Notes: a model not told the origin generated them from the letters alone. Shown: positions 1-8,121, counted from the stretch's first letter. The stretch: DNA of 64,000 nucleotides from Sphingosinicella microcystinivorans (GCF_027941835.1 NZ_CP116005.1:1937501-2001500); one strand, 5' to 3'. Numbers and translations: made by a program.

Positions 1-977
1 CCATAGGTGATGCCGTGCCCGAACACGCCCTTGTCGCGGCTCTGGTCGACGAGCACCTCGTACATCCATTCGGGGATGAGCACAGCAGCAATCGGCAGGT
101 AGGCGGAGGACAGCTGCTTGGCGACGGTCATCGTGTCCGGCATCATGCCGACGCTTTCGCTGCCGAACATGGAGCCCGTCCGCCCGAAGCCGCATACCAC
201 CTCGTCGGCGATGCAGAGGATGTCGTGCTTCCTCAGGATCGCCTGGATCTTCTCGAAATAGGTGCGGGGCGGCGGAATGACGCCGCCGCCGGCCATCACC
301 GGCTCGGCGATGAAGGCCGCGATGGTGTCGGGGCCCTCCCGTTCGATCAATGCTTCCAGTTCCGCTGCCAGCCGGTCTGCGAACGCCTCCTCGCTCTCGC
401 CAGGTTCGGCGTCGCGGTAATAGTGTGGGCAGGAGACGTGGCGGATCATGTCGAGCGGCATATCAAAGCCGTTCCGGAAGGCGGGCAGGCCGGTGAGGCA
501 CGCGGTGGCTATGGTGACGCCATGGTAGCCGCCCCAGCGCGCGATGATCTTCTTCTTGCGCGGACGGCCGATGGCATTGTTGTAGTACCAGATCATCTTC
601 ATCTGGGTGTCGTTGGCTTCGGAGCCGGAGTTGGTGAAGAACACCTTGGAGGCATCGAACGGCGCCATCGCCTTCAGGCGCTCGGCAAGGTCGATGGTCG
701 GTAGCACCGCCTTGTTGCCGAACCCGTGATAGAAGGGCAGCTTCCTCATCTGCGCGACGGCCGCCTCGACGAGTTCCCCTTCGCTGAACCCGAAGCTCGT
801 GCACCACAGCCCGGCCATTCCCTCTATGTAGGACTTGCCGTTAACGTCGTAGACGTTGATGCCTTCGCCGCGTTCGATGACGAGCGCTCCCTTCTCCCTG
901 TGCTCGGCAAGGTTCGTGGTGGGGTGCAGGACATGCGCAATATCGCGCGCGATGATGGAGTCGGAAAAGTTGCTCAT
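1..977 (-). CDS. Class III (omega-type) aminotransferase, C-terminus outside the window
   Basis: PLP-dependent fold-type I aminotransferase of the omega-amino acid/amine:pyruvate group. The reading frame runs from an ATG at 977 through the window start, giving about 325 residues of a family usually near 450, so the C-terminal quarter is missing. Visible features are the N-terminal LHPTTN stretch, the FTNSGSEAND cofactor-phosphate loop, the ARWGGYHG segment, the IADEVVCGFGRTG motif containing the PLP-pyridine aspartate, and the probable Schiff-base lysine in TVAKQLSSAYLPIAA. It presumably moves an amino group from an amine or omega-amino acid to a keto acid in the cytoplasm. It lies downstream of the GntR gene in the same orientation with its own operator-like site at 1051-1064. 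The substrate cannot be inferred. Confidence 0.9.
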   Translation of the reverse strand, partial: MSNFSDSIIARDIAHVLHPTTNLAEHREKGALVIERGEGINVYDVNGKSYIEGMAGLWCTSFGFSEGELVEAAVAQMRKLPFYHGFGNKAVLPTIDLAERLKAMAPFDASKVFFTNSGSEANDTQMKMIWYYNNAIGRPRKKKIIARWGGYHGVTIATACLTGLPAFRNGFDMPLDMIRHVSCPHYYRDAEPGESEEAFADRLAAELEALIEREGPDTIAAFIAEPVMAGGGVIPPPRTYFEKIQAILRKHDILCIADEVVCGFGRTGSMFGSESVGMMPDTMTVAKQLSSAYLPIAAVLIPEWMYEVLVDQSRDKGVFGHGITY

Positions 978-1050
978 CGGGTTTCCACTGCAGCTTTGGA
1001 GGCAAAAACCCCTTGTTTTTCTAACAGGCAACATAAATTTAAATATAACA

Positions 1051-1064
1051 GTATACTAACATAC
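1051..1064. promoter_or_regulatory. Putative GntR operator upstream of the aminotransferase
   Basis: GTATACTAACATAC, of the form GTAT-N6-ATAC, sits in an AT-rich stretch about 75 bp upstream of the aminotransferase start. Thirteen of its 14 bases recur exactly at 3290-3302 upstream of the CoA-transferase. Binding by the neighbouring GntR protein is inferred. Confidence 0.55.
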
Positions 1065-1119
1065 GATTAAACCTTGCGCAATGAGCGTTGTGTGGCGCAT
1101 CCGCATGTTCACACCCATG

Positions 1120-1887
1120 TCAGGTCAGCGACGGAAGGTTCTTGTCACCGATGGATTCGAGGTCGATGGAGATGCTGTATCGATAGCGGTCGGCCCGCAT
1201 GAACAGGTGCGTGACGGCAACGATCTTCTCCAGCGCATCGATATAGAGATGCTCCATGAAGAAAATCGGGTCGCCGAACTGGATGTGCAGAATCTTCGCG
1301 ATATCCATATCGGCGATGGTGGCTTCGAGATGCTGTTCGATGCGGATGATCTTGCGGGGAAATCTCTTCTGCAGCATTTCGATGAGGCTGCCGGTGCCCT
1401 TGAAATCTTTCTTCTTCATCAGGCTTTTTGATTCCCGGGTGCCGTAGCTGACGTGATACGAGATCGGTTCCCCGTGGCGCGAGCGGAGCCGGCGCATTCT
1501 CCAGAGGTTCTCGTTCTCCGGCACGCTCAGCAGGTTGCGGACATGGATGGGCCCCCGATCGTCGTCGATGTCGAGCACCGCCTGGTCGACGTTCTGCGCC
1601 TTGCCGGACGCCCAGTTCAGCCAGTCGTTGAAGCGGCCCGACTGTTTGATGTTGATGACGTCGTCGTCGGCGGCGCGCACGACGATGGTGCCGACGCCCC
1701 TCTGCGTCTTCAGCCATCCCTCGTCTTTCAGCAGGGTGAGCGCCTTGCGCATTGTGATGTTGCTGACATCGAAGGCCTTTTCGAGCTTTATCGAAGCCGG
1801 GAGGCACTCACCGACCGGGTACTGCCCGTCGATGATCCGGGCTTTGATCGTATCTGCGACCTGGCGATAGAAAGGAACCGTTCGCAC
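1120..1887 (-). CDS. GntR-family regulator with UTRA domain (HutC type)
   Basis: A 255-residue transcriptional regulator. Residues about 1-70 form the GntR winged helix-turn-helix (PFYRQVADTIKARI, then SNITMRKALTLLKDEGWL and the RGVGTIV wing). Residues about 95-245 match the UTRA ligand-binding domain (PISYHVSYGTRE; GDPIFFMEHLYID), which places it in the HutC subfamily. The start is a GTG at 1887 with AGGA about 8 bases upstream. It lies between the aminotransferase and the CoA-transferase on the same strand. GTAT-N6-ATAC sites precede it and both neighbours, so it probably represses the module and its own gene and responds to a pathway metabolite. The effector is unknown. Confidence 0.92.
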   Translation of the reverse strand: MRTVPFYRQVADTIKARIIDGQYPVGECLPASIKLEKAFDVSNITMRKALTLLKDEGWLKTQRGVGTIVVRAADDDVINIKQSGRFNDWLNWASGKAQNVDQAVLDIDDDRGPIHVRNLLSVPENENLWRMRRLRSRHGEPISYHVSYGTRESKSLMKKKDFKGTGSLIEMLQKRFPRKIIRIEQHLEATIADMDIAKILHIQFGDPIFFMEHLYIDALEKIVAVTHLFMRADRYRYSISIDLESIGDKNLPSLT

Positions 1888-1938
1888 GTTTTCGTCCTGC
1901 TTGGCTAAATTCCTGGTATCCTAGCTGCTTCCGGTTTC

Positions 1939-1952
1939 GTATCAAGGTATAC
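1939..1952. promoter_or_regulatory. Putative GntR autoregulatory operator
   Basis: GTATCAAGGTATAC, again GTAT-N6-ATAC, lies about 50 bp upstream of the GntR start codon. Its reverse complement shares the GTATAC...ATAC frame with the site at 1051. Autoregulation is inferred from position and similarity. Confidence 0.5.
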
Positions 1953-2001
1953 ACCGCACGCTCGTGATCCGGCTGACCTGCGTAGCTGTCTTCGTGCGGT
2001 C

Positions 2002-3216
2002 CTAGATCACGCCTTCGCGCCGCATTTCGGCGATCTCGGTGCCCGAAAGTCCCAGAAGGTCGTGGAAGACCGTGCTGTTGGCATCGCCGAGCGCTGGGCC
2101 CAGGTGCCGTACGCTTCCGGGGGTCAGCGAAAGCCGAGGAATGACGTTGGGGACGACACAGCTTTGCTGGTCGGCGTCCATCATCTCGACGAGATTTTTG
2201 CGGGCGGCGAACTGTTCGCTTGCGAATATGTCCGCGATCGTCTGGATCTCGGCGCATGGCACGCCGGCGCGATCGCACGCGGCCACGGCCTCGCGGGCGC
2301 TAAGGCCCGACAGCCAAGCTTCGACGACGCCGTTGATGTACGCGGCATCGTCCAGGCGTTGCCGGGTTGCGGCATAGCGGTCTACAGCCGCCAGCCCGGG
2401 TTTGCCGATCATGCGCGCGAACCGCGCAAACATCTTGTCGCTGGAGCAGGCGAGGGCGATCCATATGCCGTCGCCGCAGATGAAGTGTCCATGCGGGCAG
2501 GCGTTGATCGTGCCGACGCCGAGCCGCCCACGAACGGCGCCGGTTCGCGCGTAGGTCGGGGCGATGTCGTCGAGCATGCGGAAGATGGACTCGTAGAGCG
2601 CCAGATCGATGTACTGGCCGCCGACCTTGTCGCGCGCCTGCAGCGCGATCAGCACGCCGATCGCGCCGTAGAGGCCCGATATATAGTCGGCCAGCGAGGT
2701 CGAGCCAGGGGTCAGCGGCGGCCCGTCCGGTATCCCGGTCAGATGCGTCAGGCCACCGAAGGCGTGGGCGATACGGGCGAACCCGGGCTTGTCGCGCAAC
2801 GGTCCATCCTGACCGTAGCCCGACACGCGCAACATGATGAGTCGGGGGTTCTCCTGCAGCAGCGCCTCGAAGCCCACACCCCAGCCCTCAAGTGTGCCGG
2901 GACGAAAATTCTCGCACACCACGTCGGCCGAGCGCACGAGCTGCCGCAGCAGCGCGGCCCCCTTTTTGTGCGCAAGGTTGAGTGTGATCGAATGTTTGTT
3001 CCGCGCCTCGCTCAGCCAGCAAAGCGTTGCTCCGGGCGCAGACGGAGTGCCGAACTGCCGCAGCGGATCGCCCGCACCGGGCTTCTCGATCTTGATGACC
3101 TCGGCGCCGAACTCGCCAAGGATTGTTGCGGCATAAGGGGCGGCGATGAAGGTGCCGAGATCGAGGACCCGAATTCCTGCGAGCGGCAGAGGTTCGGTTT
3201 TCGATTCGTTGTCCAT
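2002..3216 (-). CDS. Family III CoA-transferase (CaiB/BaiF type)
   Basis: A 404-residue protein, the normal length for family III CoA-transferases, which move CoA from an acyl-CoA donor to a carboxylic acid without using ATP. The N-terminus PLAGIRVLDLGTFIAAPYAATILGEFGAEVIKIEKP is the classic CoA-binding Rossmann start. The probable catalytic aspartate lies in GSTSLADYISGLYGA. YGQDGPLRDKPGFARIAHAFGG is also typical. It is preceded by overlapping GTAT-N6-ATAC sites at 3281-3302 and is probably co-regulated with the aminotransferase. Its product would be an acyl-CoA entering beta-oxidation-like steps. Substrate unknown. Confidence 0.92.
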   Translation of the reverse strand: MDNESKTEPLPLAGIRVLDLGTFIAAPYAATILGEFGAEVIKIEKPGAGDPLRQFGTPSAPGATLCWLSEARNKHSITLNLAHKKGAALLRQLVRSADVVCENFRPGTLEGWGVGFEALLQENPRLIMLRVSGYGQDGPLRDKPGFARIAHAFGGLTHLTGIPDGPPLTPGSTSLADYISGLYGAIGVLIALQARDKVGGQYIDLALYESIFRMLDDIAPTYARTGAVRGRLGVGTINACPHGHFICGDGIWIALACSSDKMFARFARMIGKPGLAAVDRYAATRQRLDDAAYINGVVEAWLSGLSAREAVAACDRAGVPCAEIQTIADIFASEQFAARKNLVEMMDADQQSCVVPNVIPRLSLTPGSVRHLGPALGDANSTVFHDLLGLSGTEIAEMRREGVI

Positions 3217-3280
3217 GTTCGGTTTCTCGCCAACTGCCGGACGCGGAGCGCCTTCACGACCTCCTTAGCGACTCTTAATA

Positions 3281-3302
3281 GTATATGTCTATACTAACAT
3301 AC
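3281..3302. promoter_or_regulatory. Overlapping GntR operator sites upstream of the CoA-transferase
   Basis: Two overlapping copies of the motif: GTATATGTCTATAC at 3281-3294 and CTATACTAACATAC at 3289-3302, about 65-85 bp upstream of the CoA-transferase start. The second is identical to the 1051 site except for its first base. The roughly 100 bp between this point and the insertion sequence contains no convincing gene. A minus-frame tail that stops near 3302 may be a remnant of a lost gene. Confidence 0.55.
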
Positions 3303-3410
3303 TATAATGACCCAAGCCTCTCTGGTCGTGCTGCTGCGTCGAGCAGCGCCGAGAAGATGGTAGCATTGTCCGCCGTCAGCACCAATGGCACAGATTTGAG
3401 GTTGTGAAGT

Positions 3411-3471
3411 AAGGAGGATTTGGGCTTCGTCGTAGTGACGAAGGAACGAAGATGAAGCCCAAATCCTCCTT
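3411..3471. repeat. 17-bp perfect inverted repeat over the IS left end and orfA start
   Basis: AAGGAGGATTTGGGCTT (3411-3427) is perfectly complementary to AAGCCCAAATCCTCCTT (3455-3471). A smaller nested hairpin, CTTCGTC/GACGAAG, lies at 3425-3443. The right arm covers the first codons after the ATG at 3452, the expected orfA start. RNA transcribed from outside the element would fold over that start region. Confidence 0.75.
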
Positions 3472-3501
3472 GAAAAAATCGGCCAAGCCCCTGCGGAACG
3501 G

Positions 3502-3834
3502 GTGGTGAAGGATATCCGGCGCGCGACACGCCGGCACTTCTCAGCAGAGGACAAGATCCGGATCGTACTGGAAGGGCTGCGCGGCGAGGACAGCATCGCC
3601 GAGCTGTGCCGCAAGGAAGGCATAGCGCAGAGCCTGTACTATACCTGGTCGAAGGAGTTCATGGAAGCGGGCAAGCGGCGCTTGGCGGGCGACACCGCCC
3701 GTGCCGCGACCACCGGCGAGGTGCATGACCTGCGCCGCGAAGCCCGTGCGCTGAAGGAATGCGTCGCCGATCTGACGCTGGAGAACCGTCTGCTCAAAAA
3801 AAGCATGATCGCGGATGGGGAAGGCGGCGAATGA
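3502..3834 (+). CDS. IS3-family transposase OrfA (N-terminus shifted by a one-base deletion)
   Basis: Helix-turn-helix DNA-binding subunit of the transposase: RHFSAEDKIRIVLEGLRGEDSIAELCRKEGI and then YYTWSKEFMEAGKRRL, followed by a leucine-zipper-like helix (DLTLENRLLKKSM). The in-frame start seen here is a GTG at 3502. A better start exists at ATG 3452, giving MKPKSSLKKSAKPL, but that frame hits a stop after 18 codons. The two frames join cleanly if one base is restored near 3491-3494 (LPERVVKDIRR), so the copy probably carries a single-base deletion. An A7 run at 3796-3802 is a possible -1 slippage site for an OrfAB fusion. The stop overlaps the orfB start (ATGA). Confidence 0.82.
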   Translation: MVKDIRRATRRHFSAEDKIRIVLEGLRGEDSIAELCRKEGIAQSLYYTWSKEFMEAGKRRLAGDTARAATTGEVHDLRREARALKECVADLTLENRLLKKSMIADGEGGE

Positions 3835-4811
3835 GGTATCCCGCATCCGAGAAGCTGGAGATCCTCAGGATCGTCGAGCAATCGCACCTGCCGGCTAAAC
3901 GCACGCTGGACCAGCTCGGTATCCCGCGCAGAACCTTCTACCGCTGGTACGACCGTTACCTCGAGGGCGGCCCGGAGGCACTGGAGGATCGGCCATCGGC
4001 TCCAAGCCGAGTGTGGAACCGCATCGGCGATGATATCCAGCAGCAAATCATCGACATGGCGTTGGATACAACCGATCTGTCACCCCGCGAGCTCGCGGTG
4101 CGCTTCACCGACGAGAAGCGCTACTTCGTGTCGGAAGCCACGGTCTACCGTCTGTTGAAGGCCCATGACCTGATCACCAGCCCGGCCTTCATCGTGATCA
4201 AGGCGGCCGATGCGTTCCACACGAAGACGACACGGCCGAACGAGATGTGGCAGACCGACTTCACCTACTTCAAGATCATCGGGTGGGGCTGGGTGTATCT
4301 GTCGACCGTGCTCGACGACTTCTCCCGTTACGTCATCGCTTGGAAGCTGTGCACCACCATGCGTGCCGAGGACGTCACCGACACGCTGGAGCTGGCGCTC
4401 GAAGCCTCGGGTTGTTCTTCGGCCAGGGTCGTGCAAAAACCGAAGCTGCTCAGCGATAATGGTCCCAGTTATATCGCTGAAGAGCTGGCCGAATGGATCG
4501 GCGCCAACGGCATGAGCCATGTCCGCGGTGCCCCGATGCATCCTCAGACCCAGGGCAAGATCGAACGCTGGCACCAGACCCTCAAGAACCGCATCCTGTT
4601 GGAAAATTACTTCCTGCCCGGCGATCTGGAGGCCCAGATCGAGGCCTTCATCGACCACTATAATCACCGCCGATACCATGAAAGCCTCGGCAACGTGACG
4701 CCAGCCGACGCCTACTTCGGCAGGGCACCTGCCATCATCAAACAGCGCGAAAGGATCAAACGACAGACCATCGAACATCGGCGCTTGCTGCACCGCAAGC
4801 TCGCCGCCTAA
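3831..4811 (+). CDS. IS3-family transposase OrfB (DDE integrase domain)
   Basis: Catalytic subunit of the transposase, about 326 residues. An N-terminal helix-turn-helix region (RTLDQLGIPRRTFYRWYDRYLEGG) is followed by an HTH_21-like segment and the rve integrase core. The DDE residues are visible in MWQTDFTYF, LSDNGPSY and QGKIERWHQTLKN. The start ATG at 3831 overlaps the orfA stop. The same frame stays open upstream to 3759, as expected if frameshifting makes an OrfAB fusion. The gene is full length with no internal stop, so the element may still be mobile if OrfA function is retained. Confidence 0.93.
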   Translation: MRYPASEKLEILRIVEQSHLPAKRTLDQLGIPRRTFYRWYDRYLEGGPEALEDRPSAPSRVWNRIGDDIQQQIIDMALDTTDLSPRELAVRFTDEKRYFVSEATVYRLLKAHDLITSPAFIVIKAADAFHTKTTRPNEMWQTDFTYFKIIGWGWVYLSTVLDDFSRYVIAWKLCTTMRAEDVTDTLELALEASGCSSARVVQKPKLLSDNGPSYIAEELAEWIGANGMSHVRGAPMHPQTQGKIERWHQTLKNRILLENYFLPGDLEAQIEAFIDHYNHRRYHESLGNVTPADAYFGRAPAIIKQRERIKRQTIEHRRLLHRKLAA

Positions 4812-4841
4812 TATCAGCCCCCAGACGAGGCCCGCGCTCCG

Positions 4842-5621
4842 CTAATTTACGCCGCGAGTTGCGCCAAATGTTCTGACGACGGACAAGACCGCGAGGTCGT
4901 CCTCGGTGAACCAGTGCGGCATCGCGGCGGGAGTCGCGAAACGGTCGCGCAGGCGGGCGCCGCGCGGCAGGCACAGCGCCCCGGCGCGGATCAGTTCAAC
5001 GGGGTCGGCGCCTTCGAGGGAGAAGCCGGCCTCGATCATGGCGTCGCCGGAAACGCTCCAGGTGAGGTCGCGGACCCAGCCGGACACATCGGCCTCGATC
5101 TCGTCTATGATGTCCGAAAGGCCGCTGAAATACACCTGATAGAAGTCGAGATCGGGGCCCGAGATGCGGCGGTGGATTTCGTGCGGCGGCAGCTCGCCGA
5201 ACGGGTTTCCCGGCAGCGCGATCTGGCCCCGGCCGGAAAACGGCACGCTCATGCCGAGCACGCCCGTGAAGATTTCCGGATGCTGCCACGCTGCCGTCCA
5301 GACGACCGGCGCGCCCCAGTCGTGGCCGATGAGAATCGCGGTCTTCTCACCGAGCGCGCGGACCAGCCCGACGAGATCCGCGACCAGATGGCGCAGGCGA
5401 TAGCAGTCCGTCTGCCAGAACTTGGAGGATTGCCCGTAGCCGCGCTGGTCGATCGCGACGACGCGGTAGCCCTGCTCGGCGATCACCGGGATCTGGTAGC
5501 GCCACGAATACCAGAGCTCCGGAAACCCGTGGACGAGGATGACGAGCGGACCCTCGCCCATTTCCACGGTGTGGAGGCGGACGCCCCCGGCATCGACAAA
5601 GCCGTGTTTCCACGTACCCAT
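4842..5621 (-). CDS. Alpha/beta hydrolase, epoxide-hydrolase-like, truncated by the IS
   Basis: A 259-residue alpha/beta hydrolase resembling soluble epoxide hydrolases and haloalkane dehalogenases, families of usually 290-330 residues. Seen are the oxyanion-hole motif HGFPELWYSWRYQ, the RGYGQSS strand and the nucleophile elbow GHDWGAPV with aspartate as nucleophile. The cap region follows. The protein then stops at FGATRGVN, where relatives continue into a lid and the core carrying the catalytic histidine. The stop codon falls inside the right end of the insertion sequence. The catalytic His and the last strands are missing, so this copy is probably inactive. It is the last gene of a minus-strand operon behind a monooxygenase fusion. 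Confidence 0.85.
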   Translation of the reverse strand: MGTWKHGFVDAGGVRLHTVEMGEGPLVILVHGFPELWYSWRYQIPVIAEQGYRVVAIDQRGYGQSSKFWQTDCYRLRHLVADLVGLVRALGEKTAILIGHDWGAPVVWTAAWQHPEIFTGVLGMSVPFSGRGQIALPGNPFGELPPHEIHRRISGPDLDFYQVYFSGLSDIIDEIEADVSGWVRDLTWSVSGDAMIEAGFSLEGADPVELIRAGALCLPRGARLRDRFATPAAMPHWFTEDDLAVLSVVRTFGATRGVN

Positions 5622-5658
5622 TCTTTTCCTCTCCCCTGCAATCGGACGGGCGGCCGCG

Positions 5659-8121
5659 TCAGGCGACGGGCGCCTTGCCGAAGTTCCTTTCGATAAGGCT
5701 TTTCCGGAACGTGAGTTTCGTGAAGAGCCACTTCCCGATCGCCCGCGCCACGACCGTCGGCCGCATCAGCACGCCCGGCGGCGAGACGAAATGGGTGACG
5801 GAGAGATAGAGACGGTAGACGTCCGGCGCGTCGTGCATCAGCTCCATGACGCGGTCGATGTACCAGTTCTGCAGCTTCGCGAACGGCGGGCGCTTCTTCT
5901 CCACGTCCTTGATCCACGGGAAGCGCAGGTTCTGCTCGCGGATCACCGCCCAGACGAGGTCTTCAAGGCCCGAGACGTCCTGATAATAGGCCCTGACCGC
6001 TTCGGGGGCGCGCAGATCGGATGTTCGCAGGGCCTCGCGGAGCCTGCCGATCTCGAGCAGCGCCTTGGTCATGCCGGCGCCGGAAATCGGATCGGCACTC
6101 GACAGCGAGTCGCCGACGGCGATCAGCCCGCCGGGCACGCGGCCGAGCCGCTCGTAATGGTAGCGCTGCATCGTCGGATAGCGGAAGTTGTAGACCGGCG
6201 AGCACGGCTCGTAGTGATCGAGCTCCTCGCCCATGACCGGCGTCGGCATACGGTCCGCGAAGGCCCGGAACTCCTGCGCGTTGCGGGGCGGGTCATAGCA
6301 GTCGTAGCCGACGAGCGTGGTCGCCATGACGGTCCTGCTGCTGTCGGTGTAGTATTGGCAGCCGTAGTATTTCTGGTGCGGGCGGTAGCAGTAGCTGAGA
6401 ACCATCACCTTGTCGTTCCAGACGCGGTCGGCGGGAACGCGGTGGTACATCGTGGAATAGAAGCAGCTGATATGGTCCTCTTCCAGTTCCGGAACGGGGA
6501 AGCCGTGCCTTGAAAGTATGTCCGGAACCGGCGTGTTCTTGCCTGCCGCGTCGACGACGAGCTCGGCCGCGACGACCTCGCCGGATTCCGTCACCGCGCC
6601 GAGCACGGAACCGGAATCGGGATCGAACACCAGATCGCGGACCGCCTGCTCGTAGCGGTAGTCGATGGCGGGCTCGTCATCGAGCCGCCGCCGCAGGCAC
6701 CATTCGAGAAGCGGCCGGCCGGCGCAGACGATGTCGATGCCGCTTCTGACGACCTTCTTCCAGGAGCCTGCAAGCAGGATGCGGTATTGCTCGCCCATGT
6801 CGACGCGGAACGCGCCCGCCGCGACCATGTCGTCGATGATGCCAGGGAACACCGCTTCGGCCTCCCGCTGGCCGGCGATCAGCAGGTGGTGCAGATGCCA
6901 GCCCTGCGCCGCGCCGGGGCGCCCCTCGGTTCGCCGGTGGGTCTGGTCCTTTTCGAGGACGATCACCTTCTCATAGTGCTCCGAAAGCGCCTTCGCGGTG
7001 ACGATGCCGGCAATCGAGCCGCCGATGACGAGGGCCGTTCCCCGGCCCGCCGTTCGCAGCTCTTCCGGGCGGGGGATGGCAAGCGGCGTTTTCGCGTCCT
7101 CGGCGTCTTGTCTGCGGGCGCTGGGCAGGAACTTCTCGAAATAGAGATTCGCCGCGGCGAGCTTGCGGGTCTCGATCCAGTCGCGAGCGGCTTCCACCAT
7201 CGGCGCCGGGCCGCACAGGTAGACGTCGGCGTTGCCGCCGTTGAAGTCGTCCGCGTCGAACAGGTCCGTCACGAGCCCGGTCGCCCCGGTCCAGCCGGAC
7301 GAGGGTGTCGAGACGATCGTCTTCCACCGGAAATTGCTGTTTGCCGTCGCCAGCCGCTCGAGCCGGTCGGTCAACACGAGATCGGGCGCTTCATTGACGC
7401 CGTAGTACAGCGTGACCGGCACGGAGACCTGCCCGGCGACGAGCTGCCCGGCCATCGCCAGCACGGCGGAGAGGCCGGTGCCGCCCGCCACCAGAACGAT
7501 CGGCCGCTTCACGTCGCGCAGCCAGAAACCGCCCTTGGGGCCGCGCATCTCCACAAGATCGCCGGGACGCGCGCGCTCCAGATAGGCGGACATCACGCCG
7601 CCGGGTTGCAGGCGGATCAGGAATTCGGCTTCGCCGCCCGCGAAATCCACATCGGTGAAGGAATAGCTGCGCCATTCCGAAGTCCCGGGGACCTTGAGCT
7701 GGGCGAATTGCCCCGGCTGTGCCGCGAACGGGCCGTCGAACGCGGAGATGTCGAGGGTGAGCAGGACGACGTTGTCGGAGAGCCTGCGGACCGCGGTCAC
7801 GGCGCATGTGCCGGAGAGGACGCGCGCGGCGTTATCGGCCAGAGGATAGTCGAATGCGATGACGCAATCGGACGCGGCGCGGGTCTGGCACGCGAGGATA
7901 CGGCCTATGTCCTTCTCAGGTTGGCTCAGCCCGATCGAATAGCCCTGCTCATATTGACCCGACAGGCACTTGCCCACACAGGTGCCGCACACGCCGGCCT
8001 CGCAGGCGTGCACGATCGGAACGCCTGCCTCCTCCGCTGCATCGAGAATCGTCTGCGCAGGCCCAACCGCCAGCGTGCGGCTCGCGCCGTCTGAATAGCG
8101 AACTTCAACCTTGTACGTCAT
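5659..8121 (-). CDS. Fused ferredoxin / FAD-NAD reductase / flavoprotein monooxygenase
   Basis: An 820-residue three-part fusion starting at ATG 8121. Residues 1-90 are a plant-type [2Fe-2S] domain with cysteines 40, 45, 48 and 78. Residues about 100-325 are a BenC-like ferredoxin reductase, with the RSYS flavin motif at 151-154, GGTG at 213-216 and YLCGPAPMVEAA at about 301-312. From about residue 362 a second FAD domain begins (GGSIAG at 367-372) and runs to the end, with a late GDSLSSADPISGAGMTKAL flavin motif. The last part resembles LasC- or squalene-epoxidase-like and geranylgeranyl-reductase-like oxidoreductases. The arrangement suggests a self-supplied NAD(P)H-driven monooxygenase or epoxidase. 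A hydrolase of epoxide-hydrolase type follows 37 bp downstream. Domain calls are firm; the epoxidation role is inferred. Confidence 0.85.
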   Translation of the reverse strand: MTYKVEVRYSDGASRTLAVGPAQTILDAAEEAGVPIVHACEAGVCGTCVGKCLSGQYEQGYSIGLSQPEKDIGRILACQTRAASDCVIAFDYPLADNAARVLSGTCAVTAVRRLSDNVVLLTLDISAFDGPFAAQPGQFAQLKVPGTSEWRSYSFTDVDFAGGEAEFLIRLQPGGVMSAYLERARPGDLVEMRGPKGGFWLRDVKRPIVLVAGGTGLSAVLAMAGQLVAGQVSVPVTLYYGVNEAPDLVLTDRLERLATANSNFRWKTIVSTPSSGWTGATGLVTDLFDADDFNGGNADVYLCGPAPMVEAARDWIETRKLAAANLYFEKFLPSARRQDAEDAKTPLAIPRPEELRTAGRGTALVIGGSIAGIVTAKALSEHYEKVIVLEKDQTHRRTEGRPGAAQGWHLHHLLIAGQREAEAVFPGIIDDMVAAGAFRVDMGEQYRILLAGSWKKVVRSGIDIVCAGRPLLEWCLRRRLDDEPAIDYRYEQAVRDLVFDPDSGSVLGAVTESGEVVAAELVVDAAGKNTPVPDILSRHGFPVPELEEDHISCFYSTMYHRVPADRVWNDKVMVLSYCYRPHQKYYGCQYYTDSSRTVMATTLVGYDCYDPPRNAQEFRAFADRMPTPVMGEELDHYEPCSPVYNFRYPTMQRYHYERLGRVPGGLIAVGDSLSSADPISGAGMTKALLEIGRLREALRTSDLRAPEAVRAYYQDVSGLEDLVWAVIREQNLRFPWIKDVEKKRPPFAKLQNWYIDRVMELMHDAPDVYRLYLSVTHFVSPPGVLMRPTVVARAIGKWLFTKLTFRKSLIERNFGKAPVA

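Larger units (their letters stand above)
3405..4849 (+). mobile_element. IS3-family insertion sequence
   Basis: A two-gene (orfA/orfB) transposable element of about 1.45 kb. The proposed ends are an imperfect inverted pair. The left end, 3405-3431, contains GGAG and GGGCTTCGTC. The right end, 4824-4849, read on the minus strand contains GGAG and GGGCCTCGTC. No short target duplication is evident in the flanks, so exact borders are approximate. The right end lies at the stop of a truncated hydrolase gene. The left flank does not obviously carry the rest of that gene, which suggests a deletion or rearrangement mediated by the element. Confidence 0.8.

Noticed and set aside
3302-3404. Possible gene remnant left of the insertion sequence
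   Set aside because: A minus-frame tail of about 30 residues (ending RPERLGSL) is open, but I could not match it to a family or to the missing hydrolase C-terminus, so it is not listed as a gene.
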